Shown piece after piece: positions 8,311 through 17,323 of a stretch of DNA of 64,000 nucleotides. The stretch's first letter is position 1. Each line of letters starts with the position of its first letter. This stretch comes from Litchfieldella qijiaojingensis (GTDB lineage Bacteria > Pseudomonadota > Gammaproteobacteria > Pseudomonadales > Halomonadaceae), in contig NZ_BMXS01000003.1 in NCBI RefSeq assembly GCF_014651875.1, positions 248,001 to 312,000 on the forward strand, read 5' to 3'. Below the pieces are notes generated by a model that saw nothing but the letters and a program-made list of their open reading frames with translations, was not told the DNA's origin and ran no database searches. The position numbers and the translations under genes were made by a program.

Positions 8311-8757
8311 ATGGCTGATCAGAACCATGAATTGCGCAAGGCGGGTCTGAAAGTGACCCTGCCGCGCGTCAAGATCCTTCAGATACTCGAAAATGCCCCC
8401 GAGCAGCATCACCTTAGCGCCGAAGATGTCTACAAGGCGTTGCTGGAGGCCGGGGAGGATGTCGGGCTTGCCACCGTATATCGCGTCTTGACACAGTTCG
8501 AATCCGCCGGCCTGGTGACACGCCACAACTTCGATGGCGGGCACGCTCTCTTTGAGCTGTCACAAGACGAACACCATGATCACATGGTGTGTCTGGAAAG
8601 TGGCGAAATCATCGAGTTCTACGATGAGGCCATCGAGCGCCGCCAGCAAGAAATCGTCGAGGAGCACGGCTACGAACTCGTCGATCATGCGCTGGTGCTC
8701 TATGTGCGTCCCAAGGGCTCCAAGGCGACCCGGCAAGAAGGCATCAAGAAGGGCTAA
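8311..8757 (+). CDS. fur: Ferric uptake regulator Fur
   Basis: Iron-responsive repressor, 148 residues. The winged-helix DNA-binding half includes LRKAGLKVTLPRVKILQILE and the recognition region GLATVYRVLTQFESAGLV. The dimerisation and metal half carries HFELSQDEHHDHMVC-like residues (ALFELSQDEHHDHMVCLESG), holding the His/Glu ligands and one Cys. The second Cys pair that forms the structural zinc site in E. coli Fur is absent, as in Pseudomonas Fur. The ATG at 8311 is the family start. It is divergent from bamE; no convincing Fur box was seen in the 72-nt gap. Confidence 0.96.
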   Translation: MADQNHELRKAGLKVTLPRVKILQILENAPEQHHLSAEDVYKALLEAGEDVGLATVYRVLTQFESAGLVTRHNFDGGHALFELSQDEHHDHMVCLESGEIIEFYDEAIERRQQEIVEEHGYELVDHALVLYVRPKGSKATRQEGIKKG

Positions 8758-8771
8758 GAGCTAGCGCGGCC

Positions 8772-10445
8772 TTAGTGATGGGCGTGTTGGCTGGCGTCCA
8801 GCATTTCCCGTGCGTGGGCCAGGGTGCGGTCGGAGAGCGTGACGCCTCCCAGCATGCGGGCCAGTTCGCGCACGCGACCGGCGCTGTCGAGTAGCGACAT
8901 CCGCGTCAAGGTGGTCTTTTCCTGCGCCTGCTTTTCGATATGCAGGTGCTGGTGAGCCTGGGCGGCGACCTGGGGCAGGTGGGTGACGGTCATCACCTGG
9001 CCGTTCTCGCCCAGGCGCCTGAGCAACTGGCCGACGATCTCGGCAGTGGCCCCGGAGACACCCACGTCCACCTCATCAAACACTAGGCTGGGAATGGTCG
9101 AGTGGCTGGCGGCCACGACTTGGATGGCCAGGCTGATGCGCGATAGCTCGCCACCGGAGGCGACCTTGGCCAAGGGTCTGGCCGGTTGCCCGGGGTTGGC
9201 GCTGATCAGAAAACGCACACTGTCCAGGCCGTTCGGTGCGGGGGTGTCGCGACTCTCCACTTGTACCTGAAAACTGGCCTTGCCCATGGCCAGGAATGCC
9301 AGTTGCTCCTGTACTGCCTGGCCGAAGCGTGTTGCCGCCTCACGGCGCGCTTCGCCGACGGCTCTGGCTTGCTGACGCCAATCTTCGCGTAGCGCTTCGA
9401 CCTCGGAGGATAGCGTCTCGAGGTTGTGTTCGCCGCCCTCCAGGGCGGTGAGTTCGGCTTGGAGGCGCTGGTGTAGCTCGGCGAGCTCCTCGGGCATTAC
9501 GTGATGCTTGCGCGCGATACGGTGCACTTCGCCCAGGCGCTCCTCCACCCAGGCCAAGCGCTCGGGGTCGAGTTCGGTGGTGTCGACGAATCGGTGCAGT
9601 TCGCGTGCGGCTTCCTCGATCTGGATACGTGCCTCGTTCAGCATGCCCAGCGCCTCAGCAAGAGAACCACGGTCGCTGCCGGGCAGTGGGCCGAGCCGCT
9701 GCGTCGCCTGGGTTAGCAGGTGTAGGGCGCCGGCCTCGTCATGGTCGCAACATTCCGCGGCGAACTGGGCTTCGCGCAGGGTTTCCTCGGCATGAGCCAG
9801 TTGCACCTGCTCCTCTTCCAACGCTTGCAGCTCACCCTCGGCCAGCGCCAGTTGGTCGAGCTCCTCGACCTGATAGCGCAGCAATTGACACCGTGCCTGG
9901 ATCTCCTCGCCGTCTTCACTGAGCCGCTTGAGGCGGCGGCGCTTGTCCTGCCACTGCCGGTAAAGCGTCGTCAGTTCGTCGACCGACTCGGCATGACCAG
10001 CGAAGTCGTCGAGCAGGCGTAAATGGGTTTCCTCGCGTAGCAGCGCCTGATGCGCGTGTTGGCCGTGGATCTCGATCAGGTGCTCGCCCAGCGACCTAAG
10101 ATCCGACACGGTCGCCGGTTGGCCGTTGATCCAGGCCTTCGAGCGACCTGCGGTGGTGACCACTCGGCGCAGCAAGCAGTCATCGTCGGGCAGCTCGCGC
10201 TCGCTGAGCCAGGCGCGCGCCTCTGGCAAGTCGGCAATGTCGAAGCGCGCAGAGAGGTCGGCACGTTCGGCGCCATGACGCACGCTGCCGGCATCAGCGC
10301 GCTCCCCCAGGCATAGACCGAGGGCGCCGAGCAGGATCGACTTGCCGGCGCCGGTTTCGCCGGTGATGGCGGTCATGCCGCCGTGCAGCTCCAGGTCCAG
10401 GCTATCGACAATGGCGTAATCGCGAATCGCAAGCTGCACCAGCAT
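8772..10445 (-). CDS. recN: DNA repair protein RecN
   Basis: SMC-like ATPase that acts early in double-strand break repair. The 557-residue product has Walker A GETGAGKS near residue 33, a central Glu/Leu/Arg-rich coiled-coil region (about 150-370), and the C-terminal ABC signature VASGGELSRISLAIQV followed by Walker B PSLVFDEVDVGVSG. The start is the ATG at 10445, preceded by GGAGGTGGCC; an in-frame ATG seven codons upstream lacks such a site. It converges on fur. Upstream, divergent grpE follows, the usual order recN-grpE-dnaK. No clear LexA box was found in the 240-nt gap. Confidence 0.95.
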   Translation of the reverse strand: MLVQLAIRDYAIVDSLDLELHGGMTAITGETGAGKSILLGALGLCLGERADAGSVRHGAERADLSARFDIADLPEARAWLSERELPDDDCLLRRVVTTAGRSKAWINGQPATVSDLRSLGEHLIEIHGQHAHQALLREETHLRLLDDFAGHAESVDELTTLYRQWQDKRRRLKRLSEDGEEIQARCQLLRYQVEELDQLALAEGELQALEEEQVQLAHAEETLREAQFAAECCDHDEAGALHLLTQATQRLGPLPGSDRGSLAEALGMLNEARIQIEEAARELHRFVDTTELDPERLAWVEERLGEVHRIARKHHVMPEELAELHQRLQAELTALEGGEHNLETLSSEVEALREDWRQQARAVGEARREAATRFGQAVQEQLAFLAMGKASFQVQVESRDTPAPNGLDSVRFLISANPGQPARPLAKVASGGELSRISLAIQVVAASHSTIPSLVFDEVDVGVSGATAEIVGQLLRRLGENGQVMTVTHLPQVAAQAHQHLHIEKQAQEKTTLTRMSLLDSAGRVRELARMLGGVTLSDRTLAHAREMLDASQHAHH

Positions 10446-10567
10446 GGCCACCTCCAGGCATGACACCCGTGCAACACGGGGTTCCCATGAAAATGTCGGT
10501 TCTGTGTGTTTATACAGTAGTTAGCATAACCCTTCAATCTTCAGTTGCAACGGATTGTCCATGATCC

Positions 10568-10595
10568 CTTGAGATTCATGGGGGTATCCCCATAT
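10568..10595 (+). promoter_or_regulatory. Sigma-32 heat-shock promoter of grpE
   Basis: CTTGAG at 10568-10573 and CCCCATAT at 10588-10595 with a 14-nt spacer. The -10 is an exact match to the RpoH consensus CCCCATNT and the -35 matches CTTGAA at five of six positions. It lies about 90 nt upstream of the grpE start. Confidence 0.85.
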
Positions 10596-10686
10596 ACCCT
10601 GAAACTCTCGTCGTAACACCGTTTTTCGTTAAGCCAAATGTACGTCGAAGACGGCCCGGTGCCGTTTTCGTTGTTAGGAGATGCTC

Positions 10687-11316
10687 ATGGCCAAAGAACC
10701 TCAGACGCCCGTCGAAGAGGAAGTGGAACGCACCGAACGTGAAGGCGAGCCCCAGTCAGGGCCAGTGGAAGGTGAGCTGGAAGAGGCCGATGCGACCGAA
10801 GCCGCCGAGGAACGGACAGCGGACGCCGAGAACCTGGCCGAACCCGAAGCCGAGGTGCTGGCCGCGCGCGTCGAGGAGCTCGAGCAGAGCCTGGCCGAGG
10901 CCAAGGACCAGACGCTGCGTGCCGCCGCCGAGGCGCAGAACGCGCGCCGGCGTGCCGAGCAGGATATGGACAAGGCACGCAAATTCGCGCTGGAGAAGTT
11001 CGTCAAGGAGCTGCTGCCAGTGGTCGACAGCCTCGAGAAGGCGCTGGATGCCATGCAGGAAGACGCCAACGAGACACATCGCGAAGGTGTGGCGATGACA
11101 CTGAAAATGCAGCTCGATGTACTGGCCAAGTTCGGCGTCGAGGTGATCGAGCCTGAGGGCGAACCGTTCGATCCACAGTATCACGAAGCCATGGCCATGG
11201 TGCCCAACCCCGAGCTTGAGCCCAACACTGTGATGGAAGTGATGCAGAAGGGCTATCTGCTCAACGGTCGCCTGGTACGCCCGGCCATGGTGGTGGTGAG
11301 TCAAGCGGCGAGCTAA
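10687..11316 (+). CDS. grpE: Nucleotide exchange factor GrpE
   Basis: Releases ADP from DnaK. The 209-residue protein has a Glu-rich disordered N-terminus (about residues 1-60), the long dimerising helix ([35 protein letters not shown]), and the C-terminal beta wing with [20 protein letters not shown] and [21 protein letters not shown]. The ATG at 10687 has TAGGAG six nt upstream; the ATG at 10681 abuts that site and is unlikely. It lies first in the heat-shock cluster, 114 nt before dnaK, behind a sigma-32 promoter. Confidence 0.96.
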   Translation: MAKEPQTPVEEEVERTEREGEPQSGPVEGELEEADATEAAEERTADAENLAEPEAEVLAARVEELEQSLAEAKDQTLRAAAEAQNARRRAEQDMDKARKFALEKFVKELLPVVDSLEKALDAMQEDANETHREGVAMTLKMQLDVLAKFGVEVIEPEGEPFDPQYHEAMAMVPNPELEPNTVMEVMQKGYLLNGRLVRPAMVVVSQAAS

Positions 11317-11430
11317 CGACACGAAACGGGGGTTGGACTTGAAATGGTCGTGGCAACCCCCACATAGACGTCAATTCCGCGGTAAATGCCGCAAAAAGTG
11401 AATCAGTGACACGAATTTCGAGGATTTCCT

Positions 11431-13362
11431 ATGGGACGCATCATCGGTATTGACTTGGGGACGACCAACTCCTGCGTTGCTGTGCTCGACGGCGACAGCG
11501 CCAAAGTCATCGAGAACGCCGAAGGTGGCCGCACCACACCGTCCATCATCGCCTACACCGATGATGGCGAGATCCTGGTGGGCCAGGCGGCCAAGCGCCA
11601 GGCGGTCACCAATCCCAACAACACCCTGTACGCCATCAAGCGACTGATCGGCCGTCGTTTCTCCGACGATGTGGTGCAGAAGGACATCAAGATGGTGCCC
11701 TACAAGATCGCCGAGGCCGACAACGGCGATGCCTGGGTGGAAGTGAAGGGCAAGAAGTTGGCACCGCCGCAGGTCAGCGCCGAAGTGCTGAAGAAGATGA
11801 AGAAGACGGCGGAAGACTATCTGGGTGAAGAAGTCACCGAGGCGGTCATTACCGTACCGGCTTACTTCAACGACTCCCAGCGCCAGGCGACCAAGGATGC
11901 CGGCCGCATCGCCGGTCTCGAGGTCAAGCGCATCATCAACGAGCCGACCGCGGCGGCGCTGGCCTATGGCATGGACAAGACGCGTGGCGACAAGACCATC
12001 GCCGTCTATGACCTGGGTGGCGGTACCTTCGACATCTCGATCATCGAAGTGGCCGACGTCGACGGTGAAACCCAGTTCGAGGTGCTGGCTACCAACGGCG
12101 ACACCTTCCTGGGCGGCGAAGACTTCGACATGCAACTGATCAACTACCTGGTCGATCAGTTCAAGGCCGACAGCGGCATCGACCTGTCCGGCGACAACCT
12201 GGCCATGCAGCGCCTCAAGGAAGCCGCCGAGAAGGCCAAGATCGAGCTGTCAAGCGCTCAGCAGACCGATGTCAATCTGCCTTACATCACCGCCGACAAC
12301 ACCGGGCCCAAGCACCTCAATGTCAAGGTGACCCGTGCCAAGCTGGAGTCGCTGGTGGAAGACCTGGTGCAGCGTTCCATTGGGCCGTGCAAGACCGCAC
12401 TGGCCGATGCCGGCTTGTCGTCGTCCGAGATCGATGACGTGATCCTGGTCGGCGGCCAGACTCGCATGCCGCTGGTGCAGAAGAAGGTCGCCGAGTTCTT
12501 CGGCAAGGATGCACGCAAGGACGTCAACCCGGATGAAGCCGTGGCCGTGGGTGCCGCGATCCAGGGTGGTGTGCTGGGCGGTGGCGTCAAGGACGTGCTG
12601 TTGCTTGACGTCACTCCGCTGACACTCGGCATCGAGACCCTGGGTGGCGTGATGACGCCGCTGATCGAGAAGAACTCGACCATCCCGACCAAGAAGACTC
12701 AGACCTTCTCGACCGCGGACGACAACCAGACGGCGGTGACCATTCACGTGCTGCAGGGCGAGCGTAAGCAAGCGAGTCAGAACAAGTCGCTGGGCCGCTT
12801 CGACCTGGCCGACATTCCGCCGGCGCCGCGTGGCGTGCCGCAGATTGAAGTCTCCTTCGACATCGACGCCAACGGTATCCTGCATGTCTCCGCCAAGGAC
12901 AAGGCCACCAACAAGGAGCAGTCGATCGTGATCAAGGCCTCCAGCGGTTTGACCGAGGAGGAGATCGAGCAGATGCAGCGCGACGCCGAGGCGCATGCCG
13001 AAGAGGACAAGAAGTTCGAGGAACTCGTGCAGTTGCGTAACCAGTCCGACGGCATGGTTCACGCCGCGCGCAAGACGCTCGAGGAAGCCGGCGACAAGGC
13101 CAGTGCCGACGAGAAGCAGAAGATCGAAGCCGCGATCTCCGATCTTGAGGAAGCTATCAAGGGCGATGACAAGGATGCCATCCAGGCCAAGCTGGATGCC
13201 TTGACCGAAGCTTCCGGCGCGCTGGCGCAGAAGATGTACGCCGAGCAGGCCGAGAGCGCTCAGGCGGGCGGAGACGACGCTGGCGCCGGCGAGAAGAAGA
13301 AGGAAGACGACGTGGTCGATGCCGAGTACGAAGAAGTCAACGACGACCAGAAGAAGCAGTAA
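11431..13362 (+). CDS. dnaK: Chaperone DnaK (Hsp70)
   Basis: ATP-dependent chaperone of 643 residues, the usual size. It starts [21 protein letters not shown] and shows the phosphate loop [16 protein letters not shown], the adenosine-site [13 protein letters not shown], the linker [24 protein letters not shown], the substrate-binding domain and the helical lid. The tail ends with the acidic [10 protein letters not shown], close to the usual proteobacterial EEVKDDKK. It acts with GrpE and DnaJ encoded on either side. It is preceded by GAGGATTTCC. Confidence 0.99.
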   Translation: MGRIIGIDLGTTNSCVAVLDGDSAKVIENAEGGRTTPSIIAYTDDGEILVGQAAKRQAVTNPNNTLYAIKRLIGRRFSDDVVQKDIKMVPYKIAEADNGDAWVEVKGKKLAPPQVSAEVLKKMKKTAEDYLGEEVTEAVITVPAYFNDSQRQATKDAGRIAGLEVKRIINEPTAAALAYGMDKTRGDKTIAVYDLGGGTFDISIIEVADVDGETQFEVLATNGDTFLGGEDFDMQLINYLVDQFKADSGIDLSGDNLAMQRLKEAAEKAKIELSSAQQTDVNLPYITADNTGPKHLNVKVTRAKLESLVEDLVQRSIGPCKTALADAGLSSSEIDDVILVGGQTRMPLVQKKVAEFFGKDARKDVNPDEAVAVGAAIQGGVLGGGVKDVLLLDVTPLTLGIETLGGVMTPLIEKNSTIPTKKTQTFSTADDNQTAVTIHVLQGERKQASQNKSLGRFDLADIPPAPRGVPQIEVSFDIDANGILHVSAKDKATNKEQSIVIKASSGLTEEEIEQMQRDAEAHAEEDKKFEELVQLRNQSDGMVHAARKTLEEAGDKASADEKQKIEAAISDLEEAIKGDDKDAIQAKLDALTEASGALAQKMYAEQAESAQAGGDDAGAGEKKKEDDVVDAEYEEVNDDQKKQ

Positions 13363-13386
13363 CCACGACGTCAGATGCTAGGGACG

Positions 13387-13424
13387 ACGCCAGCGCGGGG
13401 GCAGCATGACTCCCGCGTTGGCGT
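13387..13424 (+). other. Strong hairpin in the dnaK-dnaJ gap
   Basis: ACGCCAGCGCGGG at 13387-13399 pairs with CCCGCGTTGGCGT at 13412-13424 (13 bp with one G-T wobble). There is no T run after it (TTGCG), so it is more likely a partial terminator, mRNA stabiliser or processing site than a full stop, setting the dnaK:dnaJ ratio. Confidence 0.55.
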
Positions 13425-13456
13425 TTGCGTAGCGCCGATAGGAGGCGGACAGATCC

Positions 13457-14602
13457 ATGTCCAAACGTGACTATTACGAGGTGCTGGGCCTGGAGCGCGG
13501 AGCCGATCAGAAAGAGGTCAAGAAGGCGTATCGGCGGCTCGCCCAGAAATATCACCCCGACCGCAATCCCGGTGACGAGACCGCGGCCGAGAAGTTCCGC
13601 GAAGTCTCCGAGGCCTACGAGGTCCTGGCCGACAGCGAGAAGCGAGCCGCTTACGACCAGTTCGGTCATGCCGGGGTCGAAGGCCAGGCCGGTGGCTTCG
13701 GCGCGGGCGGTTTCGGTGGCGCTGGTGCCGGTGGCTTCAGCGACATCTTCGGCGACGTGTTCGGCGATATCTTCGGAGGCGGTGGCGCGCGGCGCAGCCC
13801 CAATGCCCCGCAACGCGGCTCGGACCTACGTTACAACCTCGAGCTCGACCTCGAGGATGCCGTGACCGGCACCACCGTGGATATCCGTGTGCCACGCCAT
13901 GTGGAGTGCGAGCGCTGCGATGGCAACGGCGCCGAACCGGGTTCCACCAAGGAAACCTGCCCGACCTGTGGCGGCCATGGCCAGGTGCGTATGCAGCAGG
14001 GCTTCTTTGCCGTGCAGCAGACCTGTCCGACCTGTCATGGCAGCGGGCAGATGATCAAGGTGCCCTGCCACAACTGTCATGGCGAAGGGCGCGTGCGCGA
14101 AACCCGCACCCTGTCGGTGAAGATTCCCGCCGGCGTGGATACCGGCGACCGCATTCGCTTGAACGGCGAGGGCGAGGCTGGTCTCAACGGCGGCCCGCCC
14201 GGAGATCTCTACGTGCAGGTGGCGATCAAGCCGCACCCGATCTTCCAGCGCGACGGGCGCAACCTGCAGTGCGAAGTACCGATCAACTTCGTCGACGCGG
14301 CGCTGGGCGGCGAGCTCGAGGTGCCGACCCTCGACGGCCGGGTCAAGCTCAAGATCCCGCCCGAGACACAGACCGGCAAGCTATTCCGTCTACGCGGCAA
14401 GGGCGTCAAGCCGGTGCGCGGTGGTCCCCCTGGCGACCTGCTGTGTAAAGTGGTGGTGGAAACCCCGGTCAAGCTCAACGAGCATCAGAAGGAGCTGCTG
14501 CGCCAGTTCCAGGATAGCCTCGGTGAGAGCAATAGCCACTCGCCGAAGAAGAGCAGCTTCTTCGACGGCGTGAGGAAGTTCTTCGAGGACATGAAGCCGT
14601 AA
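13457..14602 (+). CDS. dnaJ: Chaperone DnaJ (Hsp40)
   Basis: Co-chaperone that stimulates DnaK ATPase. The 381-residue product is type I, with all parts in order: J domain with the HPD motif ([10 protein letters not shown] near residue 33), Gly/Phe-rich linker ([26 protein letters not shown]), four CxxCxGxG-type zinc repeats ([32 protein letters not shown]), and the C-terminal substrate-binding domain. GATAGGAGGCGGACAGATCC precedes the ATG. It is the last gene of the heat-shock unit. Confidence 0.98.
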   Translation: MSKRDYYEVLGLERGADQKEVKKAYRRLAQKYHPDRNPGDETAAEKFREVSEAYEVLADSEKRAAYDQFGHAGVEGQAGGFGAGGFGGAGAGGFSDIFGDVFGDIFGGGGARRSPNAPQRGSDLRYNLELDLEDAVTGTTVDIRVPRHVECERCDGNGAEPGSTKETCPTCGGHGQVRMQQGFFAVQQTCPTCHGSGQMIKVPCHNCHGEGRVRETRTLSVKIPAGVDTGDRIRLNGEGEAGLNGGPPGDLYVQVAIKPHPIFQRDGRNLQCEVPINFVDAALGGELEVPTLDGRVKLKIPPETQTGKLFRLRGKGVKPVRGGPPGDLLCKVVVETPVKLNEHQKELLRQFQDSLGESNSHSPKKSSFFDGVRKFFEDMKP

Positions 14603-14630
14603 CAAGGCGGTGATGTCTCATTGAGACAAG

Positions 14631-14671
14631 AAGCCCCGAGATCCAGTAGTCGGATCCGGGGCTTTGCCTTT
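14631..14671 (+). terminator. Terminator after dnaJ
   Basis: AAGCCCCGAGATCC and GGATCCGGGGCTT form a stem of about 13 bp with one mismatch, followed by TGCCTTT, 28 nt past the dnaJ stop. Confidence 0.8.
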
Positions 14672-14728
14672 ACGGGGTCCATATCAGCGAATATCGTCAG
14701 AGTAACCCTTGTGTTAAGGACAAGCGGC

Positions 14729-15979
14729 ATGACTCGCGACACCATCGTTCTGGGCGCCGGCATGGTCGGCACATCCATCGCCTTTCATCTGGCACGTCGG
14801 GGGCGCTCAGTGGTGCTGGTTGATCGGCGTGCGCCGGGTAAGGAGACCTCATTCGGCAATGCCGGCATCATCCAGCGTGAGGCAGTGCGGCCACATGCCT
14901 TTCCCCGCGACATGGCCACGCTGCTTCGGGTGCTGCCCAACCGACGTATCGACATCCGCTATCGCCCCCAGGGCATGCTTGCCGCGGCCGGGCCGCTGTG
15001 GGAGTACTGGCGGCACTCTGCGCCACACACTTATGCCGTGATCGTCCCTGAATATGCCTCGCTGATCATGCGCTGTACCGAGGAACACCAGGCCATGATC
15101 GAAGCGGCGGGTGTCGAGGCGCTGGTGCGCAAGGAGGGCTGGCTGGAGGGCTTCCGCACACAACGCGTCTTCGATGAGCAGCTCGCCATCGCACGGGATA
15201 ACGAGGCTCGCTTCGGGGTGACGTATCAGGTGCTGGATAGCAAAATGCTCAAGGCCAAGGAGCCGCATCTCTCCGATGAGTTGATCGGTGCCATTCACTG
15301 GACCAATGCCTGGACGGTGGTCGACCCCGGAGGCCTGGTACAAGCCTATGCACAGGCATTCGAGGCGTTGGGTGGACATATCGAGCAAGCCGAGGCGCAG
15401 CAACTCGAGCAAACAGCCTCCGGCTGGCGGCTGACCACCACCACGGGCAGCCTGGAAGCCGAGGAGGTGGTGCTCGCCGCCGGGCCCTGGTCGCAACGCT
15501 GGCTGCGACCGCTGGGGTATCGGTTGCCGATGTTCCCCAAACGCGGCTATCACATGCATTACGCGATGCGTGATGTGGGCTGGCTTCATCACTGGTTGAT
15601 GGACTTCGAGTCGGGCTTCCTGCTGGCTCCGATGCAGGCCGGCATCCGCCTGACCACGGGAGCCGAGCTGACCACCCTTGAAGGGCCGGCACGCCACGGC
15701 CAGCTCGATGCCGCCGAAGTGGTGGCGAGGCGACTGCTTCCCTTGGGGGAGCGGCGTGATCCCGAGCCATGGAGAGGCAATCGCCCCTGCATGCCGGACA
15801 TGAAACCGGTGATCGGGCCCGCTTCCCGGCATGCCGGGTTGTGGTTCGCCTTTGGCCATGGCCACCAAGGGTTCACGCTCGGCCCGGTGACGGGACGCTT
15901 GATTGGGGAAATGATGGATGGCGAACCTCCCGCTGTGGATATGGCGCCATTTCGTGCCGAGCGCTTCGCTGACGCCTGA
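14729..15979 (+). CDS. FAD-dependent oxidoreductase, D-amino-acid dehydrogenase (DadA)-like
   Basis: 416-residue flavoprotein of the DAO superfamily. The N-terminal dinucleotide fold is clear: DTIVLGAGMVGTSIAFHLARRG with the ribose-binding acid in VVLVDRR, then KETSFGNAGIIQRE, which is typical of DadA. The C-terminal part has GLWFAFGHGHQGFTLGPVTGRLI, the FAD-binding end seen in this family. The most likely activity is oxidative deamination of a D-amino or N-substituted amino acid, passing electrons to the quinone pool; the substrate cannot be assigned. AAGGA lies upstream of the ATG. It begins an accessory insert between dnaJ and dapB. Confidence 0.85.
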   Translation: MTRDTIVLGAGMVGTSIAFHLARRGRSVVLVDRRAPGKETSFGNAGIIQREAVRPHAFPRDMATLLRVLPNRRIDIRYRPQGMLAAAGPLWEYWRHSAPHTYAVIVPEYASLIMRCTEEHQAMIEAAGVEALVRKEGWLEGFRTQRVFDEQLAIARDNEARFGVTYQVLDSKMLKAKEPHLSDELIGAIHWTNAWTVVDPGGLVQAYAQAFEALGGHIEQAEAQQLEQTASGWRLTTTTGSLEAEEVVLAAGPWSQRWLRPLGYRLPMFPKRGYHMHYAMRDVGWLHHWLMDFESGFLLAPMQAGIRLTTGAELTTLEGPARHGQLDAAEVVARRLLPLGERRDPEPWRGNRPCMPDMKPVIGPASRHAGLWFAFGHGHQGFTLGPVTGRLIGEMMDGEPPAVDMAPFRAERFADA

Positions 15980-16049
15980 AGCTGCTGGTATTCCGGTGTC
16001 CGGGCGTCATAGTCTAAGGGTTGTTTTATCGATGGGAGTGGATACCGCC

Positions 16050-16331
16050 ATGCCGATTTCCCGAGCCGAGATCGCCACCGATTCCGGGGCGAAACTGATC
16101 GATCGCCTGTGCAAGCACTGGGCCCACAAGCTCGATGTCGAGAAGAGCGAAGGGCAGGCACGGGTGACCTTCGAGGCGGGCACCTGCCTGATGTACGCCA
16201 AGGATGGCAAGTTGACCGTGGCGCTCGAGGCGTTGGACGACGAGAGCTTGGATCGCCTGGAAGAGGTGGTGGATAGCCACCTGGTGCGCATGGCGGGCAA
16301 GGAAGACCTGGATATCGTCTGGGAAAACTGA
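16050..16331 (+). CDS. DUF2218 domain protein
   Basis: Small protein of 93 residues matching the DUF2218 pattern: IATDSGAKLIDRLCKHWAHKLDVE, then an FEAGTCLMYAKDG strand pair and LEEVVDSHLVRMA near the end. The LCKHWAHK helix is the family hallmark. The function is not established; members often sit near iron-uptake or transport genes. ATG 16050 gives the family start; an in-frame ATG at 16032 would add six residues. It lies 54 nt before the EamA transporter start and the two may be cotranscribed. Confidence 0.75.
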   Translation: MPISRAEIATDSGAKLIDRLCKHWAHKLDVEKSEGQARVTFEAGTCLMYAKDGKLTVALEALDDESLDRLEEVVDSHLVRMAGKEDLDIVWEN

Positions 16332-16385
16332 TCGCCCGTGTCGCGTGGTAGGCAGGGCGCTTCGTCTCGAGGCCAGGGAGCGTCC

Positions 16386-17303
16386 ATGCGCGTTACGTCT
16401 GCCCCACCCAGTGCCCGTCAGGCCCATCTGGGCATGCTGTTATGGGCGATGCTGGTGGGGCTGTCGTTTCCTGCCGTAGGGCTGGTCAGCGAGGCGCTGC
16501 CGCCGCTGTTGCTCACTTCCCTGCGTTTCATCATCGCCTCCCTGGCCTTGTGGGTCCTGGCCCGTCGGGCGATGGACTGGTGGCCGAGTGGCCGCTCACT
16601 TGCGCTTTATTCCCTGATGGGGCTGTGTCTGGCAGGTTTTTTTGGCGCCATGTTCTGGGCCGCCCATCATGCCACGGCACTGTCGATGGCGACGCTGTTC
16701 GTCAGCGTACCGTTGCTGGCCTTCGTGTTGGGGCTGTTCGCGCGAGTCGAGCGCCTGGCCTGGCGGTTGCCGGCGATTCTGGCGCTAGGCGCCTTGGGGG
16801 CGCTGGGTCTGGCCTGGGCGGAGTCGCGATATGGCGGTTCCGGCATGCGCTTTGGTCGGGGCGAAGCGGTGTTCTTCATGGGCTGCCTGTCTTCGGCGCT
16901 GTATCCGGTGCTCAGCAAATGGGGGCTGTCGCGGGGATGGCTGTCGCAATCCGCGGCGGCACGTACCTTCTGGAGCCTGGCGATTGGGGCCCTGTTGATC
17001 GGACTTGCCGGGTTGGGGCTGGAGCCTGTGGCCAACCTGGCGGTGATGACGGGTCGCGATGCGCTGCTGCTGATCTACCTGGGGCTGTGCTCCAGCGCGC
17101 TGACCTTCTGGTTGTTGCAACGGGCCACGGCGGCGCTGACGCCTGGGGCGGTGACGGCCTACAACTATCTGGTCCCTTTCGTATCGATGCTGTTGCTGTT
17201 CATCCAGCAGCCTGGACAGATCGGCTGGGTGTGGCTTCCCGGCAGTGGCTTGGTGCTCATGGCCATGGCCCTGCTGTTTTGCAATGGCCGGGCTGCCTCC
17301 TGA
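16386..17303 (+). CDS. EamA/DMT-family membrane transporter
   Basis: 305-residue inner-membrane protein of the drug/metabolite transporter superfamily with two EamA repeats, about ten hydrophobic segments. The first repeat begins AHLGMLLWAMLVGLSFPAVGLV and contains LLLTSLRFIIASLALW; the second begins after GRGEAVFFMGCLSSALYPVLSKWG and ends with GAVTAYNYLVPFVSMLLLF, the usual closing motif. It probably exports a metabolite or amino acid; the substrate is unknown. GGGAG lies 5 nt before ATG 16386. It converges on the kinase-nuclease fusion gene. Confidence 0.86.
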   Translation: MRVTSAPPSARQAHLGMLLWAMLVGLSFPAVGLVSEALPPLLLTSLRFIIASLALWVLARRAMDWWPSGRSLALYSLMGLCLAGFFGAMFWAAHHATALSMATLFVSVPLLAFVLGLFARVERLAWRLPAILALGALGALGLAWAESRYGGSGMRFGRGEAVFFMGCLSSALYPVLSKWGLSRGWLSQSAAARTFWSLAIGALLIGLAGLGLEPVANLAVMTGRDALLLIYLGLCSSALTFWLLQRATAALTPGAVTAYNYLVPFVSMLLLFIQQPGQIGWVWLPGSGLVLMAMALLFCNGRAAS

Positions 17304-17323
17304 GGTTTGGCGCTAGCGACAGG

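Noticed and set aside
11371-12135. Minus-strand open frames opposite dnaK
   Set aside because: Antisense shadows of one of the most conserved genes known.
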